Source: Isochrysis galbana (Eukaryota > Haptophyta > Isochrysidales > Isochrysidaceae). From it: a stretch of 64,000 nucleotides of DNA. Position numbers and translations under genes: made by a program. Each line of letters opens with the position of its first letter. Positions within the stretch are counted from its first letter, which is position 1. This document shows, in pieces, positions 1 through 11,522 of the stretch. The notes beneath the pieces were generated by a model. The model saw nothing but the letters and a program-made list of their open reading frames with translations, had not been told where the DNA came from and made no database searches. Location: positions 3,455,611-3,519,610 of the forward strand of contig CM030931.1 in the NCBI GenBank assembly GCA_018136815.1. The letters run 5' to 3'.

Positions 1-2693
1 TCTGTCGGTACTCAACCACAGTAGATGGCTCCATCTCGCGCCGCATCTACTCCCGCATCGCGGACAAGGACCTAGTACTCGTCCAGTACTTCGCCGCCGC
101 ACCGGTAGCGTACGCGCCCGAGCAATACCAACCCGCGTCGCAACCCGAGCATGTGTCCGACAGGTCGGTCGGACATCCGGGGGCCGCCTTCTCCTCGGCC
201 GCCATGTCGCTGGTGACAAGAGAGGCAACAACAGGGCAGGCAGACGCGCTGACAGTATCCTTCGGAGCCGGCGAGCTGTTGGCGTGGCAGGAGCAAAGCC
301 CGCAGGCGCTACAGCAGCAGGAGCATCCGCGAGGGCACGCGCCAACGCCTCTGCCCGCGCCCGCCGACGCCACCGGCAGCCCGACACTTGCTCGCCTGGC
401 CGAGCTCGAAGCGGAGTTGGCGCGTGTTGTGTTCGAGCGGGAGGCGGAAAGAGCAGCCGCCCGGGAGGCTGCCAACGCAGCGGCCGCGCGCATTGCGCAG
501 CTCGAGGCATGCGTGAGACGTCTAGAGGAAACGCCGCCCGGTCCATCCGGTGGCCGTGAAGTGTGTGTGCAAGCCATAGTGAAACACGAGGCTGGCAGCG
601 GCTCGCGCGCGTCTCCTTCTGCAGCGTTGCAGCATCCGCCCTCGGGCTCGACTTTGGGCCTGGCACGGGGTTGCTCGCTGCGTTCATCGTCCGAGTCGAC
701 GCCGTGGACCTCGCCGCACATGCTACCACTCGCTGGTAGCACGGCGTTGGCGTTCGAGGCGCCCGCGTCGCCTAAGGCTCAGGCGAGCGTGAGCGGCGTG
801 CAGTCAAGCTCCTTGCAGGCCGGACTCTCCGCGCTCTTTTCGCCCTTGCCGGCTGCAGTGGCGGCCGCCGCTATACCCGACGCGAGCCCGACGGACTTTG
901 CCCGGCTCACCTCGATGACCTCGGCTGGCTCGGCCGAAAGCGAGGGCACCTCGCCGCTCGGCATCGCGTTCCACTCGGTACCCTCGATGATGGCCTCCCC
1001 TGCTGGTGCTGGCCTCACACCCCTTGCTGCGCGCATGGTGGGTGCACTGCCGGGTAGCCCCGGCGCGGCCTTCGATGGCGCCAGCTGGGCACCGGACGTC
1101 GTGATGGACACCGAGCCGTCTCCAGCCGCAGGCAGCCTCGAGAGCAGGGTGGACAGCACCACCGGGCATCAGCTGGCTCTGGGCATGAGCGCGCACGAGT
1201 CCCCCGCGGGTGTGAGTGGCGGGCTGGAGGACGCCGGCGTCTATGAGCTTTCATCTGAGGCCTACGCCATGGCGGTCTCGCTCTCCACCGAGCTGGAGGT
1301 GGGGCTCGAACACCAGTTTCGCGAGCTAATTCTGTCGCTCAATCAGGGCGAGGAGAATGGTTGCGAGGCACAAGGAGCGGGCGCACGCCAGACACCAGCC
1401 TCGCAACCGCTTGGGGGGGGGGAGACAAGCACTGCTCGCAGCCCTGCCTTCGAGCCCTCGCCAGTCAAACCACCTTTCTCCCCCTACTGCTCGCGTTCTA
1501 CAAGCCTATCGCCACACCGCAGCAGTGGCGACCTCGGCAGTACCAGCCGACCGGCTGAGGAGTGGTTGGCCCCGGGCGGGCATTCGGCCCCCGGGTCTTG
1601 GGCTGAGGGCGCGCAAAGGATGCGGCAGCCCAGCTTTGGCTCGCCATGGGTGCCGGGGGAAGCTCCCACCGCCAGAGCGGCCTCAAGTGACGGCATGCCG
1701 CGTCGCGACGACCTGCTCACCAACTATTTGGCGCAGATCGATCTCACGCGACTCTGCCGCATACAACTGCGCATCCGGCAGAGGCTGCAGTTGCGCGAGC
1801 GCCGTGTGCCTGGGCATAACCACACATTTTCGCGCCACATGGGCTCCGGCAGCTCTAGCGGGCTCCTCCTTCCTCGAATCGGCTCGCCTCGTGACGAGGC
1901 AGGTGCCGCTCTTCGGCTTGGCGCGAGCAGTTTAGGAGTCATCAAGGGCGCTCAGGTCCGCTTCCGTACGCGCAAGCACAAGGACTCGCGCCGCCGCGCC
2001 GCGTCGGCGATCGTGCGCTTCTACCGCAATCAGCAGCGACAGTCGCGATGGGGCGGGCGCGACGACAAGCATAGTGCGGGCACGCACTCAGAGCACGGTG
2101 TGATGCTTGTCGACGGGCCTGACGTAAGGGCAACGCTGGGATCTGACACGGCCGTGCCAACTGCGAGCACCTTGCAGGCCCGCGCGATGCGTCTCTCAGC
2201 GGTCCGGCTCATCGAGCGCGCCTACTGGGAGTGGAAGTACCATGGAGAGCAAGCCAGGCTCGCCGCCGAGGGCAGCATCGATGGCGGTCCAGACAGCGAG
2301 CTCCACTCGTACCACGCCGAACGCCGCGCCTGCGCTGCGCGTTGCATCCAGCAGTACTTGACGAGGCAGCAGTTCCAACAGCGGCCAGTGTCGCAGCCGG
2401 GCAGCAGCAGCGGCGGGCAGGCAGCGGCTCCTGGTTGGGGAGACGGTTATACCGCCGCTCAGCTCGAAGTCATCCGTCGCGTGCAGCGGAACTTCCGCGC
2501 GCATCTGCACAAACAAGCCGAGGCGGCACATGAGTTGCACCACACCTCTTTGCGCCAGGCTGGGGCCAATGCCGGCGCACATCCACATCACGCCCACTTG
2601 TGCGATATCTTGCGTCGGGTCTATCGCGAACGGAAGCAGCGGGCGGCTGAGGAAGCTTCGTCGCAGATGTGCGACATCTTTCTGACGGAGTAG
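1..2693 (+). CDS. CAMTA-like calmodulin-binding transcription activator, 3' part
   Basis: The reading frame is open from the window edge to the TAG at 2693, so the 5' end lies outside. The first residues (DGSISRRIY then DLVLVQYF, nt 24-95) match the end of a CG-1 DNA-binding domain, where CAMTA proteins have RRxYW followed by VLVHY. A long Ser/Pro/Ala-rich region follows, with a short coiled coil near nt 390-530. The C-terminal third holds several basic IQ-like helices: RAASAIVRFYRNQQRQSR (about nt 1994-2050), LSAVRLIERAYWEWK (about 2196-2240), CIQQYLTRQQFQQR (about 2344-2385) and VIRRVQRNFRAHLHKQ (about 2468-2515). CG-1 plus C-terminal IQ motifs is the CAMTA layout: nuclear factors that couple calcium/calmodulin to transcription. 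No TIG or ankyrin repeat was recognised. The CG-1 match rests on about 25 residues, so the assignment is moderately sure. Confidence 0.6.
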   Translation, partial: CRYSTTVDGSISRRIYSRIADKDLVLVQYFAAAPVAYAPEQYQPASQPEHVSDRSVGHPGAAFSSAAMSLVTREATTGQADALTVSFGAGELLAWQEQSPQALQQQEHPRGHAPTPLPAPADATGSPTLARLAELEAELARVVFEREAERAAAREAANAAAARIAQLEACVRRLEETPPGPSGGREVCVQAIVKHEAGSGSRASPSAALQHPPSGSTLGLARGCSLRSSSESTPWTSPHMLPLAGSTALAFEAPASPKAQASVSGVQSSSLQAGLSALFSPLPAAVAAAAIPDASPTDFARLTSMTSAGSAESEGTSPLGIAFHSVPSMMASPAGAGLTPLAARMVGALPGSPGAAFDGASWAPDVVMDTEPSPAAGSLESRVDSTTGHQLALGMSAHESPAGVSGGLEDAGVYELSSEAYAMAVSLSTELEVGLEHQFRELILSLNQGEENGCEAQGAGARQTPASQPLGGGETSTARSPAFEPSPVKPPFSPYCSRSTSLSPHRSSGDLGSTSRPAEEWLAPGGHSAPGSWAEGAQRMRQPSFGSPWVPGEAPTARAASSDGMPRRDDLLTNYLAQIDLTRLCRIQLRIRQRLQLRERRVPGHNHTFSRHMGSGSSSGLLLPRIGSPRDEAGAALRLGASSLGVIKGAQVRFRTRKHKDSRRRAASAIVRFYRNQQRQSRWGGRDDKHSAGTHSEHGVMLVDGPDVRATLGSDTAVPTASTLQARAMRLSAVRLIERAYWEWKYHGEQARLAAEGSIDGGPDSELHSYHAERRACAARCIQQYLTRQQFQQRPVSQPGSSSGGQAAAPGWGDGYTAAQLEVIRRVQRNFRAHLHKQAEAAHELHHTSLRQAGANAGAHPHHAHLCDILRRVYRERKQRAAEEASSQMCDIFLTE

Positions 2694-3339
2694 CATGGCA
2701 GCTTGAGGTAGCAAGAAGTTAATATAGCCATCAAAACATCTGAGCATTAGTACCACTTCTCCCACTAGCCTAGTACTATCACTATCCTTAGCCCGGTCAC
2801 TCACTAGGAGGGTGCGAAGGGCACCATCGCTAATGGGCAAACGAGGACCTAAATAAGCTCCCTATAGGTTCTGGTATGAGAGATCAGCAAAAAAAATCCG
2901 GGGTCCTCCGGCAAAATTTTCGAAAAATACTCAATTTCAGGCCTCTGACAGCCGCGCAGAAATATACAACGGGCCCCCTCCGGTATAATTTTATCGATGG
3001 CGTTCAAGCGCGCCTCTCGCAGCGCATTACGAAGCCATGGTCATCACCAGCAAACACGGTCGATACAGCCTGGTTCTGTACGCACCGCAATACAATACTT
3101 CTATGATTTCATGGACTTGAACGTGTACGTAATTATCACAAAAACTATGAAGACGCTCAACGCTAAAATCGCCAAGGGATAGAGAGCCCAACTTCGACCC
3201 GCGACCGGCGGCGCCACGAGGCCGTTCTTGTGCCCGCTCACCGAGTAGATGCCGCATCACGCACCATATCGCGGCATCCCGCCCTCACAGCCACGCCAAT
3301 CGCGCCCGCCGCCCCCGCGCACCGCGTCGAAATCAGCCC
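2694..3339. other. Intergenic, AT-richer, no gene seen
   Basis: No credible coding frame. Nucleotides 3170-3335 contain a diverged copy of a GC-rich segment that also occurs twice near 55547-55890 (shared words such as CCAATCGC and CGCGTCGAA), so part of the interval is dispersed repeat. Confidence 0.4.
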
Positions 3340-3604
3340 TTTGCGGGCGCCGGTGATGACGACGTCACGCCCCCAAGACGCACCGTGAGCCGGGCCAGCA
3401 TGGCTGCTGTGCTTGGTGTGGCCGGAGCCACGGGCCGTGTGGCGCGACGGGGGTCGCGCGCACCTGCTCGGCCTCTGATGGCGGGCGCGGCCGCTTCAAC
3501 AGCGACTGCTCCATGGGGGCTGGGGGGGCGCCCTCGGCGGGGGACCCGAAGGAGAGGAGGGGAGCGGCGGCGCGCTCCATGGCAACTGACTATAAAGTTA
3601 GTTG
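3340..3604 (-). mobile_element. LINE 5' fragment (hairpin plus ORF1 start)
   Basis: On the minus strand an ATG at 3580 opens a peptide starting MERAAAPLLSFGSPAEGAPP, closely matching the ORF1 start at 43239 (MERGAAPHLSFGPPAAGAPP). Just upstream, at 3581-3604, is the family's 5' hairpin (AACT-TTAT-AGT core on the element strand). The fragment is lost after about 240 bp, so this is a 5'-end-only remnant. Another perfect hairpin (CTCGTTTCC, loop AAAGA, GGAAACGAG) follows outside it at about 3606-3628. Confidence 0.6.
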
Positions 3605-3805
3605 ACTCGTTTCCAAAGAGGAAACGAGCTTCGCTCCGACAGGATACCAAAGACAAAGGAATGACGGGGGGAAGGGGAGGAGGTGGAGGGAAGGGAAATG
3701 AAGGGCGATGTCAGTGCAGATAGGAGGGTATCTTAGTACAGCAGGTGTGTAGCAGCCCAGAATCTTCAGATGTGTTGTTTTTAGGATGCGGTGCGCGGTG
3801 TGCAC

Positions 3806-3999
3806 CCTAGATGGGAAAATACGGTGCAGGGGCCTGCAAATGCAAATACAGCCAAATACATATGTATTTGGCCTCCGGCCAAATACATTTCAAATACATT
3901 CGAGGCCTACAACCCAGGACACGCTTCAAATACAGCCAAATACATTGTATTTGGTCTCTGGCCAAATACGGTAAATACGTATTTCCCATCTACTTTAGG
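3806..3999. mobile_element. Short hAT-like non-autonomous element (194 bp)
   Basis: The element starts CCTAGATGGGAAAATACGG and ends with the inverted GTATTTCCCATCTA plus CTTTAGG. It is flanked by the 8-bp direct repeat GTGTGCAC at 3798-3805 and 4000-4007. Inside, the word AAATAC or its complement GTATTT recurs about ten times in both orientations. Terminal sequence and 8-bp duplication are shared with the larger element at 56678-58051. An 8-bp target duplication is typical of hAT DNA transposons. No coding capacity. Confidence 0.72.
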
Positions 4000-4079
4000 G
4001 TGTGCACGTGTGCACAGAACAGCGACGGGAAGAGGGTGTGCCGGGCACACTTTTTAACTACTAAGACTGCCCTCGACCC

Positions 4080-4612
4080 GCGGCGCGCGCGCGCTCTCTC
4101 TCTCCTTTTCTCTTCTTCTCTGTCCCCGCCCCCCCTCTTCCATTTCAGCGTTGGCTTCTTTCACCTCGTCTCTTTTCCCTTTACATCTCTCGGTCCGCCT
4201 CCGCTGAGATCTCTCTCTCTCTCCCCTTCTCTCCCTTTCCTTGGCTCCCTTTCCCTCTCTACTTCTCTCTCTCTCTCTTTTCTCCTCCCTCTCGTCTCTA
4301 AGTCTCTACTCGCCCCCTCCCCCCCCTCTCTAACCGTCCAGCCGCCCCCCCCCCCCGCCCCCCCCCCAGCCGCGCGATCGCTCCCCGTCCAGCGCGAGCG
4401 GGAACCGCTCCCTCTCCCTCCCTCTCTCCCTCTCCCTCCCTCTCCCTCTCCCTCTCCCTCTCCCTCCCTCTCTTCGCTCTCACTGCCTCCCTGCGCGCCT
4501 GCCTCCCTGCCTCCCTGCTCCCCTCCCTCTCCCTCCCTCTCCCTCTCCTTGCCTCTCCCTCTCCCTCTCCCTCTGCCTCCCTCTCTCCCTGCCCCATTCC
4601 CCCCGGCTCTCA
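4080..4612. repeat. CT-rich tract upstream of the ABC transporter
   Basis: About 530 bp of nearly pure pyrimidine on the plus strand (CTCTCC, CCCTCT and similar words) ends just before the ATG at 4617. It is probably 5' leader and core promoter of the transporter. Long frames on either strand here encode only Ser/Leu/Pro or Arg/Glu/Gly repeats and are taken as spurious. Confidence 0.6.
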
Positions 4613-4616
4613 CGTG

Positions 4617-7600
4617 ATGCAGGCAAACTCCTCTCCCCCACCCTCAGCGCACGCATCATTCGACGAGGCACTCTCGGCGGCGGAGCGCGAGGCGGCGGCC
4701 GCCGTCTCTGCCCTCGCACGCACGAGGGAAGCCGCGGCGCGGCTGCGCCAACGGTTGGCCTCCTCGTCCTCCTCGCGACCGTACGCGCCGCTAGCTGATG
4801 AGCAGAGCGAGGCGGAGCGGGAGGCGCAGGAAGAGACGGCGCTGCGGCTCTCTCTCGAGCGCGAGTCGGAAGGCTCAAACTGCTGCAGTGCTGCGCGAGC
4901 TTCCGAGCGTGGCTCGCAGCACGCCTCCGAGCGGCCGCCTTCCGCTGCGCACCGCAAGTCGAGTGAGGTGCACATGAGCACGCTGACGGAGCTGTGGGGC
5001 GCCGTTTTCAACGACCGGGAGCCGGCCGTCTCGTTGCGCAAGCTCTATTCGTTCGCGACGTGGCTCGATCTGGCACTGCTCGGCGCCTCCTCTCTCTTCG
5101 CCTTCGCTTCTGGCCTTTGCCTACCCGCCACACTCTACTTCTTTGCAGGCACGATGGACTCTGTTGGCCGAGCAATGGCCGGCGGCTTCAACGCCGACGC
5201 GCTACTCCAGCAGTCCAAGATGATGATCGTGGTGGGCCTGGTGTATATTGTGTGCACTGCGGTGTACACCGCGCTCGCCGACGTGGCCAAAGCGCGCCAG
5301 GTCGCCCAGTACAAGAAGCGTTACCTGCGCGCCATCCTCCGGCAGGACGTGGGCTGGTTTGACACGTCCAACCCGCAGGAGCTCGCGACGCGCTTCGGCG
5401 AGGCGATTCTCGCGGTCGAGGACGGTGTTTCCTTCAAAGCGATGATGGTGCTCGAGGCGTGCTATACGCTGCTCTTCGCCTATGCTCTCGGATTCCACTT
5501 CGGCTGGGACGTCTGCTTGGTCGTCTTTGCTGCCTCGCCCATCGCGGGCGTCTCGGGCGCCATTGCCATCTTCATTGCGCTCTCTGCCGGCCAGAAAATC
5601 ACCGACGCTTACGCAGCGGCAGGCGCCATTGCGTCGGAGGCGCTCTCCTCAATGCGCACCGTCGCCTCGTTCGGGCTCGAGCGCGTGGTTGCGGAGCGAT
5701 ACGAGCGCAAGCTCGCGCGCGCCGAACGCTTCGGCATCTCCTTTGTGTGGCAGGCAGGGTTGGCCATGTCAGTGCTTGTCGCGTCCATCGCTGTCATGAT
5801 GTGCTCAGGCCTGCTCTACGGCGGGCTAAGCGTCGCACGAGAGCAGAAAGCGAGCGTCTTTCAGTACGCGGTGGACATGACGTGGGGTGAGATCTTCGAG
5901 TCGATGGGCATGCTTGATAAGATGCGCGGCCGGCTGGAGGCGGCGCCACCACCTGCTCCGGGCGAGGGCGGCGGCGGCGAAGTTTTCGGCGGCCTCGGTG
6001 TACCCGACTGGGTTGACGTGGTCGGTGCGTTCGAGGGCGCGAGTGCTTGGGCGGCGTCCTCGATCGGGCTCGACCGCGTCCATTACAAGTACTGCACGTA
6101 CGATTGCGGCGACCAGTTCAACATGCTCAATCTTGATTTCCAGTCCACCATCTCGCTCGTAACCCAGGTGTGGCCGGCCCGCTGCGAGCCCGCCAATGCT
6201 CAGGCCCTTCGCAACCTGCCGGCGCGTTTGCGTATGACTGGCCCTCGAGTAGTGCGACGCTCATCTCCCACCTTTCCCCTAAGGAGCCGATGCCACTCGC
6301 CGCTCGAGATGCATTCCACGTCGCCGAGTGCGACTCCGACGCCTTCCCGCTCGAGCCGTTCCTGCTCACGTGCGCCACAGCAGGAGCACTCGCGACCAAT
6401 GCGACGGCACTCCGCATGTTTCTCCAGCAGGGCAACGTCACCGCCTTCGCACAATACGCCCAGGAAAGCGGCTCGTACTTCCCTTGCATGCGGTCAGGAG
6501 CTACAGTGCTTCTAGCCATCTTCGCGGTGCAGATCGGAATGATGCACTTTGTCCTTATTGCGCAAAGCAGCGCAACCATCATGAAGGCATGCAAGATGGC
6601 CGCGCCTGTGCACAAGACGATCCAGCGGCGCCCCATCATCGACTCGTTCGCCCAGGACGGTCTCAGGCCGTCCGCCGTTTGCGGCGCTATCTCGGTGCGC
6701 GACGTCACGTTTGCGTATCCCGCGGCGCCCGACCATCAGGTGTGCCGAGGCTACTCGCTAGAAATCAGTGCAGGGCAGACAGCCGCCTTGTGCGGGCCGT
6801 CGGGCGCGGGCAAGTCGACAATCATCGCCTTGATTGAGCGCTTCTACGATCCCGTTACTGGCGCCGTCCTCCTGGACGGCGTCGATCTTCGCGAGCTCAA
6901 CGTGCGTTGGTTACGGCAGCAGATCGGGCTCGTTGGCCAGGAGCCTGTGCTCTTCGTGGGCAGCGTCATGGAGAACATTGCCTATGGTAAGGAGGGCGCC
7001 ACACGAGAGGAGGTCGAGGAGGCCGCGCGCAACGCAAACGCTCATAGCTTCATCATGAGCAACCTGCCACGCGGATACGACAACCCCGTCGGCCAGGGCG
7101 GTGGCATGCTCTCTGGCGGCCAGAAGCAACGCATCGCAATCGCTCGTGCAATTGTGCGCAAGCCGGCCATCCTCCTGCTCGACGAGGCCACCTCAGCGCT
7201 GGACACGGCGAGCGAGCGCGTCGTTCAAGCTGCCATTGACACGATCATGCAGCGGCAGCGCCGGACGACCGTCACGATTGCGCATAGGCTCAGCACCATC
7301 CGCAACGCTGACACCATCGCCGTGGTCAAGGACGGGCGGGTTGTCGAGCAAGGCACGTGGGACGAGCTGGTCGCGATCGAAGGGGGCGAGTTTCGAGAGC
7401 TTGCGCGGCGGCAGCCGCCGCAGACGCCCGCCATCACTCCACAGCCGACAGCAGAGGGTGTGTGCTCCTCCTCGGCAAGTACGGCAGGCGACGGCGTGGC
7501 GGGCTCGCGCGCCGGGGTTCACGTGCGACAGCGATTGGCCTCGAACGAGATCTTCTCATGGGCCAACGAGAAAGGATGCAAGCTGCACGCCGGCTCACAG

Positions 7601-9666
7601 GGCGACAGCGAGTGGGTCTTCTGGCGGCTGATGCGCCTGCAGAAGCGCGGGGATGGCTTCTTGCTCTGCGTTGGATCCATTTTCTCCATGGCTGATGGCT
7701 GTTCCGTCCCGATGCTTGGCTTCACCTTCACCAAGCTGGCGGTCTCACTCTTCCGGACGGATCCGTACCGCATCGAGTCGGACGTCATCTACTGGAGCAC
7801 CGCGTACGTTGCTATCGGTTTGATAATGGTCCCCCTCCTCACGTGCGAGGTCGGTATCTTCGGCACGACCGGCGAGCACCTCACACGCAACCTGCGTGCG
7901 CTCTCGATCCGCTCGCTTGTTCGCCAAGAAATAGGCTACTTTGACGACCCGGCGCATTCGGCGGGTGCCCTCACGCTCTTTCTGAGCGAGAAGGTCACAC
8001 TCGTGCAGGCTGTCAACGGGGAGAAGCTCGCGGTTGCGATCCGGCAGCTCTCGACGTTGTGTTTCGGCACATGGCTCGTCTTCACGTACGGCTACTGGCA
8101 GCTCGGCGCAATCATGCTGGCGGCGGCACCCGTGATGGCGGTGACAATGGGCATCCTTATGGTGGTCGTCTTCGGGCTGCGCAACCCGCGGCCTAGTGGC
8201 GAGGGTCCGGAGGCGCAGAATAGTGTAGGCTCGCTTGTGGGCGAAGTTGTGCTCGGAATCCGCACTGTGGCATCATACGGCGCTGAACACCGCTTCTACG
8301 AGGCGTACACGGCGACAGCCGATGCCGAGGCACGGCGCGCCATGCTCTCCTCGGCACTGACTGGCCTTGCCGTTGGTATTGGCAAAGGGACCCCCGTCGT
8401 CTTCATCGGGGCGGTCAGCTACTACGGCTCCCTCCTGATCGAGGCTGACTTCAATAGCCTAACTGCCGAGATCATGCGTATGTTCCTCGAGCCCGAGTCG
8501 CTATCTGACCCAAAGTTCGTCTCTGCCGACTTGACGACCGGCTGCCTCAACGCGCAAATATACACGTTATTGGAAAAGTTCCTTGTGCCTGTGATGGTAA
8601 TATTTTTCATGTCCATCGGCATGGGGGCTGTGGGTGTCATCGTCACAGACTCACAGGTACGTTTATCACGGAATACGGGGCCTACTATACTGCTCTACGC
8701 GCCGCTCGGGCGCTGCGCTCTCTATGGAAATAGGCGCTCGCTCGGTTGATTCACCAATCCTGCGTCTCCGCGTGCACGTTTCCATGTCTCTTAGCCTCGC
8801 CCCTGTTTTGAACGACTCAACCTTCGTAGAATGCTCTCCAAGCTGCTCGGCTGCTATTCCAGACGCTCACACGGCGCTCGCGCATCGACCCCACCGATGA
8901 CAAGGGAAGCACTCTGCCCCATCTTCGTGGGGACATTTCTATACGCGACGTCGTTTTCGCGTACCCGGCGGCGCCCGACCACCTCATCTGCAACGGCTAC
9001 TCCCTCGAGATCAAGGCGGGCCAGACCGTCGCCCTTTGCGGACCTTCTGGAGCGGGCAAGTCAACTCTAATCTCGCTCATCGAACGCTTCTACGACCCAC
9101 AACAAGGATGCGTGTGCATCGACGGTGTGGACCTGAAGCAGCTGAACGTGCGCTGGTTGCGCCGACAAATTGCGTTGGTGGGCCAAGAGCCGATACTCTT
9201 CCTAGGCACGGTCGCAGAGAACATCGCGTACGGCAACGAGGGGGCGACGCGTGAGATGGTGGAGGAAGCAGCGCGTAGCGCGAATGCGTTCGACTTTGTG
9301 ATGCAAAACCTTCCTCACGGGTTCAGTACCAACGTTGGCATTCGAGGTGGCATGCTTTCTGGCGGTCAGAAGCAACGCATTGCGATTGCGCGCGCCATTG
9401 TGCGCAAACCGGCAATCTTGCTTCTCGATGAGGCAACGTCAGCCCTTGACACGTCGAGCGAGCGCATCGTCCAAGCTGCCATCGACGAGATCATGCAAAA
9501 GCAACAACGGACGACGGTCATGATTGCCCATCGACTCAGCACGATTGAAGGCGCTGACTTGATCGCGGTTATCAAGGCGGGACGCGTCACCGAGCAAGGG
9601 ACGCACGACCAATTATTAGCTCTAAATGGCATTTACTCAGATCTTGTGAACGCTCAGAATGCATGA
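4617..9666 (+). CDS. ABCB/MDR-type full ABC transporter
   Basis: Two transmembrane domains and two ATPase domains in TMD-NBD-TMD-NBD order, the P-glycoprotein layout: ATP-driven export of lipids, peptides or xenobiotics across a membrane. Exons by splice sites: 4617-6167, 6284-8656, 8830-9666; both introns are GT-AG and phase 0, giving about 1586 residues. NBD1 (about nt 6690-7430) and NBD2 (about 8930-9660) each have Walker A GPSGAGKST, signature LSGGQKQR, Walker B ILLLDEATSALD and the switch IAHRLSTI, so both should hydrolyse ATP. An acidic/alanine-rich N-terminus of about 120 residues precedes the first helix. Odd: about 175 residues sit between helices 5 and 6 of TMD1, with six cysteines and two N-glycosylation sequons (NAT, NVT), where family members have a short loop. 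The family is certain; the substrate is unknown. Confidence 0.93.
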
Positions 9667-11039
9667 GTGCATGAGGTGACCCCACTTGAGAACCGGATCC
9701 CGAGTAGTCGGGCACCAAGCGCCGATCATCGATAATTGGCGGCACGGCCGCAGCCTCCTTGGTGCACACTCGCCTCCATACGTACTTTGCGCGGATGGGA
9801 AGAGGGGGGGGGGGGGGGGGCGAAGTCTACATCGCGAAACAAGCTTTCTCGATGTGACCCATCGTACGTGAGTGAGTGAGCGACGATCCCCGATTCTCCG
9901 GAAGTGCATGCCATTTCTTTGCTTCACCTATTGCTCTATTGCTATTGCCTTCGCTTCTTTACTTTCGCCTTTTTATTTATTAGGTGGGCGATGGCGGGGC
10001 TGCCGCGCTCACAAAGCCATCCTCGCCACTAGCATGCCGCGGCGTGCCGCCGCGCTGCGCACACCCCCGTCGTGGCCGGTATGCAAGGACATGTGCCCCC
10101 GCTTTGCGAGCGCTTAGCGCACGGGCTTGGACTTGCTTGCCGTTCAACAATAGGACACCAGATACTAGTAGTAATACTAGCTCCGAAAACCATCGTAAAC
10201 TGCCCCCCAGAATCCACACGTGCAGACGGTGTGGCCGCTACCGTGAAGATTCGTGCCACCTAACGTTGTGCGTTGTGCCTCTCGACGTCCAAAAAAACAT
10301 CTTACCTTTTAGAAGATTCACGAGACTACACGCACCCACTTGGGGCCCGGTAACTAGTACCTCCCAAGCGAGAAGCATTCATTCATCACTACCTAACAAG
10401 AGTCTGCAATTTAAGATTCGGTTGTTTTTTTACACCACTGCCTCCCTCCCGTGGGACCTATTTTAACCCCACACCCCACACCCCACACCCCGTTTCCCCC
10501 AAAAGGAGGGTGTGTGGTGTGTGGGGGGGGGGGGGGTGACCCGACTTCTTCTTCTTCTTTTTCTTGAGCGCGGCTTTTTGCAACATCGCCTCCGGCTCCG
10601 CCTTCCGGGTCAGCAAAACGTCTTGTCCACCATGGAGAAGGGGTAGAACTTCACTTTCCAAAATGCTAGGAGGAGAAGGAAATACAGTGCGATGACGGCC
10701 AGTGCAGGGCAACCCGCGAGGTCGTCTCCTGCTGAGCGCAGCCTGGGCCTGTAATTTAACGTTAATACGGCCGGGTTTTTGCTGTTGAACAGCGTAGCAC
10801 CGCATCCGGTCGGCGAGGTGGGGCTGCAGCGGAGTCTGAGATAGAAGTTGGCGCGTACTTCACGCAGCTGACCGTAAGCTGACCGACTCCAACTCGTTCA
10901 TCGGGAATCGGGAAGGCAGCTTAATGTAGCTGTTTGAGGCCGCGGATGGCGGCCGGTCAAGGAGATACAAAGCCGTAGTCAAATATTTCATTCTGAACGC
11001 CGACGGGGTGTCAGCGATGGACAGCTTCGACGTCATCTA
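9667..11039. other. Intergenic; G/C runs and a CCCCACA/TGTGGGG hairpin
   Basis: No gene supported. There is a G15 run near 9805-9820. At about 10467-10535, repeated CCCCACAC words are followed by complementary GTGTGTGGTGTGTGGGG, able to fold back. Confidence 0.4.
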
Positions 11040-11522
11040 CACGAATGGCCCCTCTTCCCTCTTCCTCCTCTCTTCCCTGCCCCTGCGGCTCGGGCCTCGG
11101 GCCCATGGCGCGCGCCTGCGGCCCCGCTTCAGGTCCCTAGGTGGCCTGCAGGGGCCTCTGGGTGCCCAGCTCACAGGGCAGGTGAGGCTGGGGCATGGGG
11201 CATGGCTCTGGCCCCTTCTGCCTCTCCGTGCCTTTGCACGTCGACGCGAGCTGGCTGGTGGCTGGGTATCCAGAGGGATCTAGAGGGAGGAGGAGGGTTG
11301 GCCAGAGCGATGGGCTCGCTAGCGAGGGCCAAGGCGTGCGTTCTAGGCGAGTCTGTGGGGAGAGGAGTGGGTCAGCAAGGCAGTGTGCTCCTGGCAAGCC
11401 ATAAGGCATGCCAGGAGGGTGGGTGGTTCCTCCCCCACAGCTGGGGAGGAATGGAGAGAGCGAGAGAGGGGGAGGGTCGTGCCCCCCCCATGGGCCATGG
11501 GCGGACTAAGTATAAATTTAGA
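11040..11522 (-). mobile_element. LINE 5' region fragment
   Basis: Minus-strand sequence is similar to 28730-29181 and, inverted, to 47102-47340: the shared order is a decayed hairpin with TTAT loop at 11504-11522, an ATGG start, then GC-rich ORF1-like sequence with the words CATGGCGCGCGCCTG and GGCCTGCAGGGGCCT. Reading frame is not intact. The left boundary is approximate. Confidence 0.5.

Noticed and set aside
3811-4617. Plus-strand frame of 268 codons ending at the transporter start
   Set aside because: Starts inside a DNA transposon and continues through pure CT tract; Ser/Leu/Pro repeats only.
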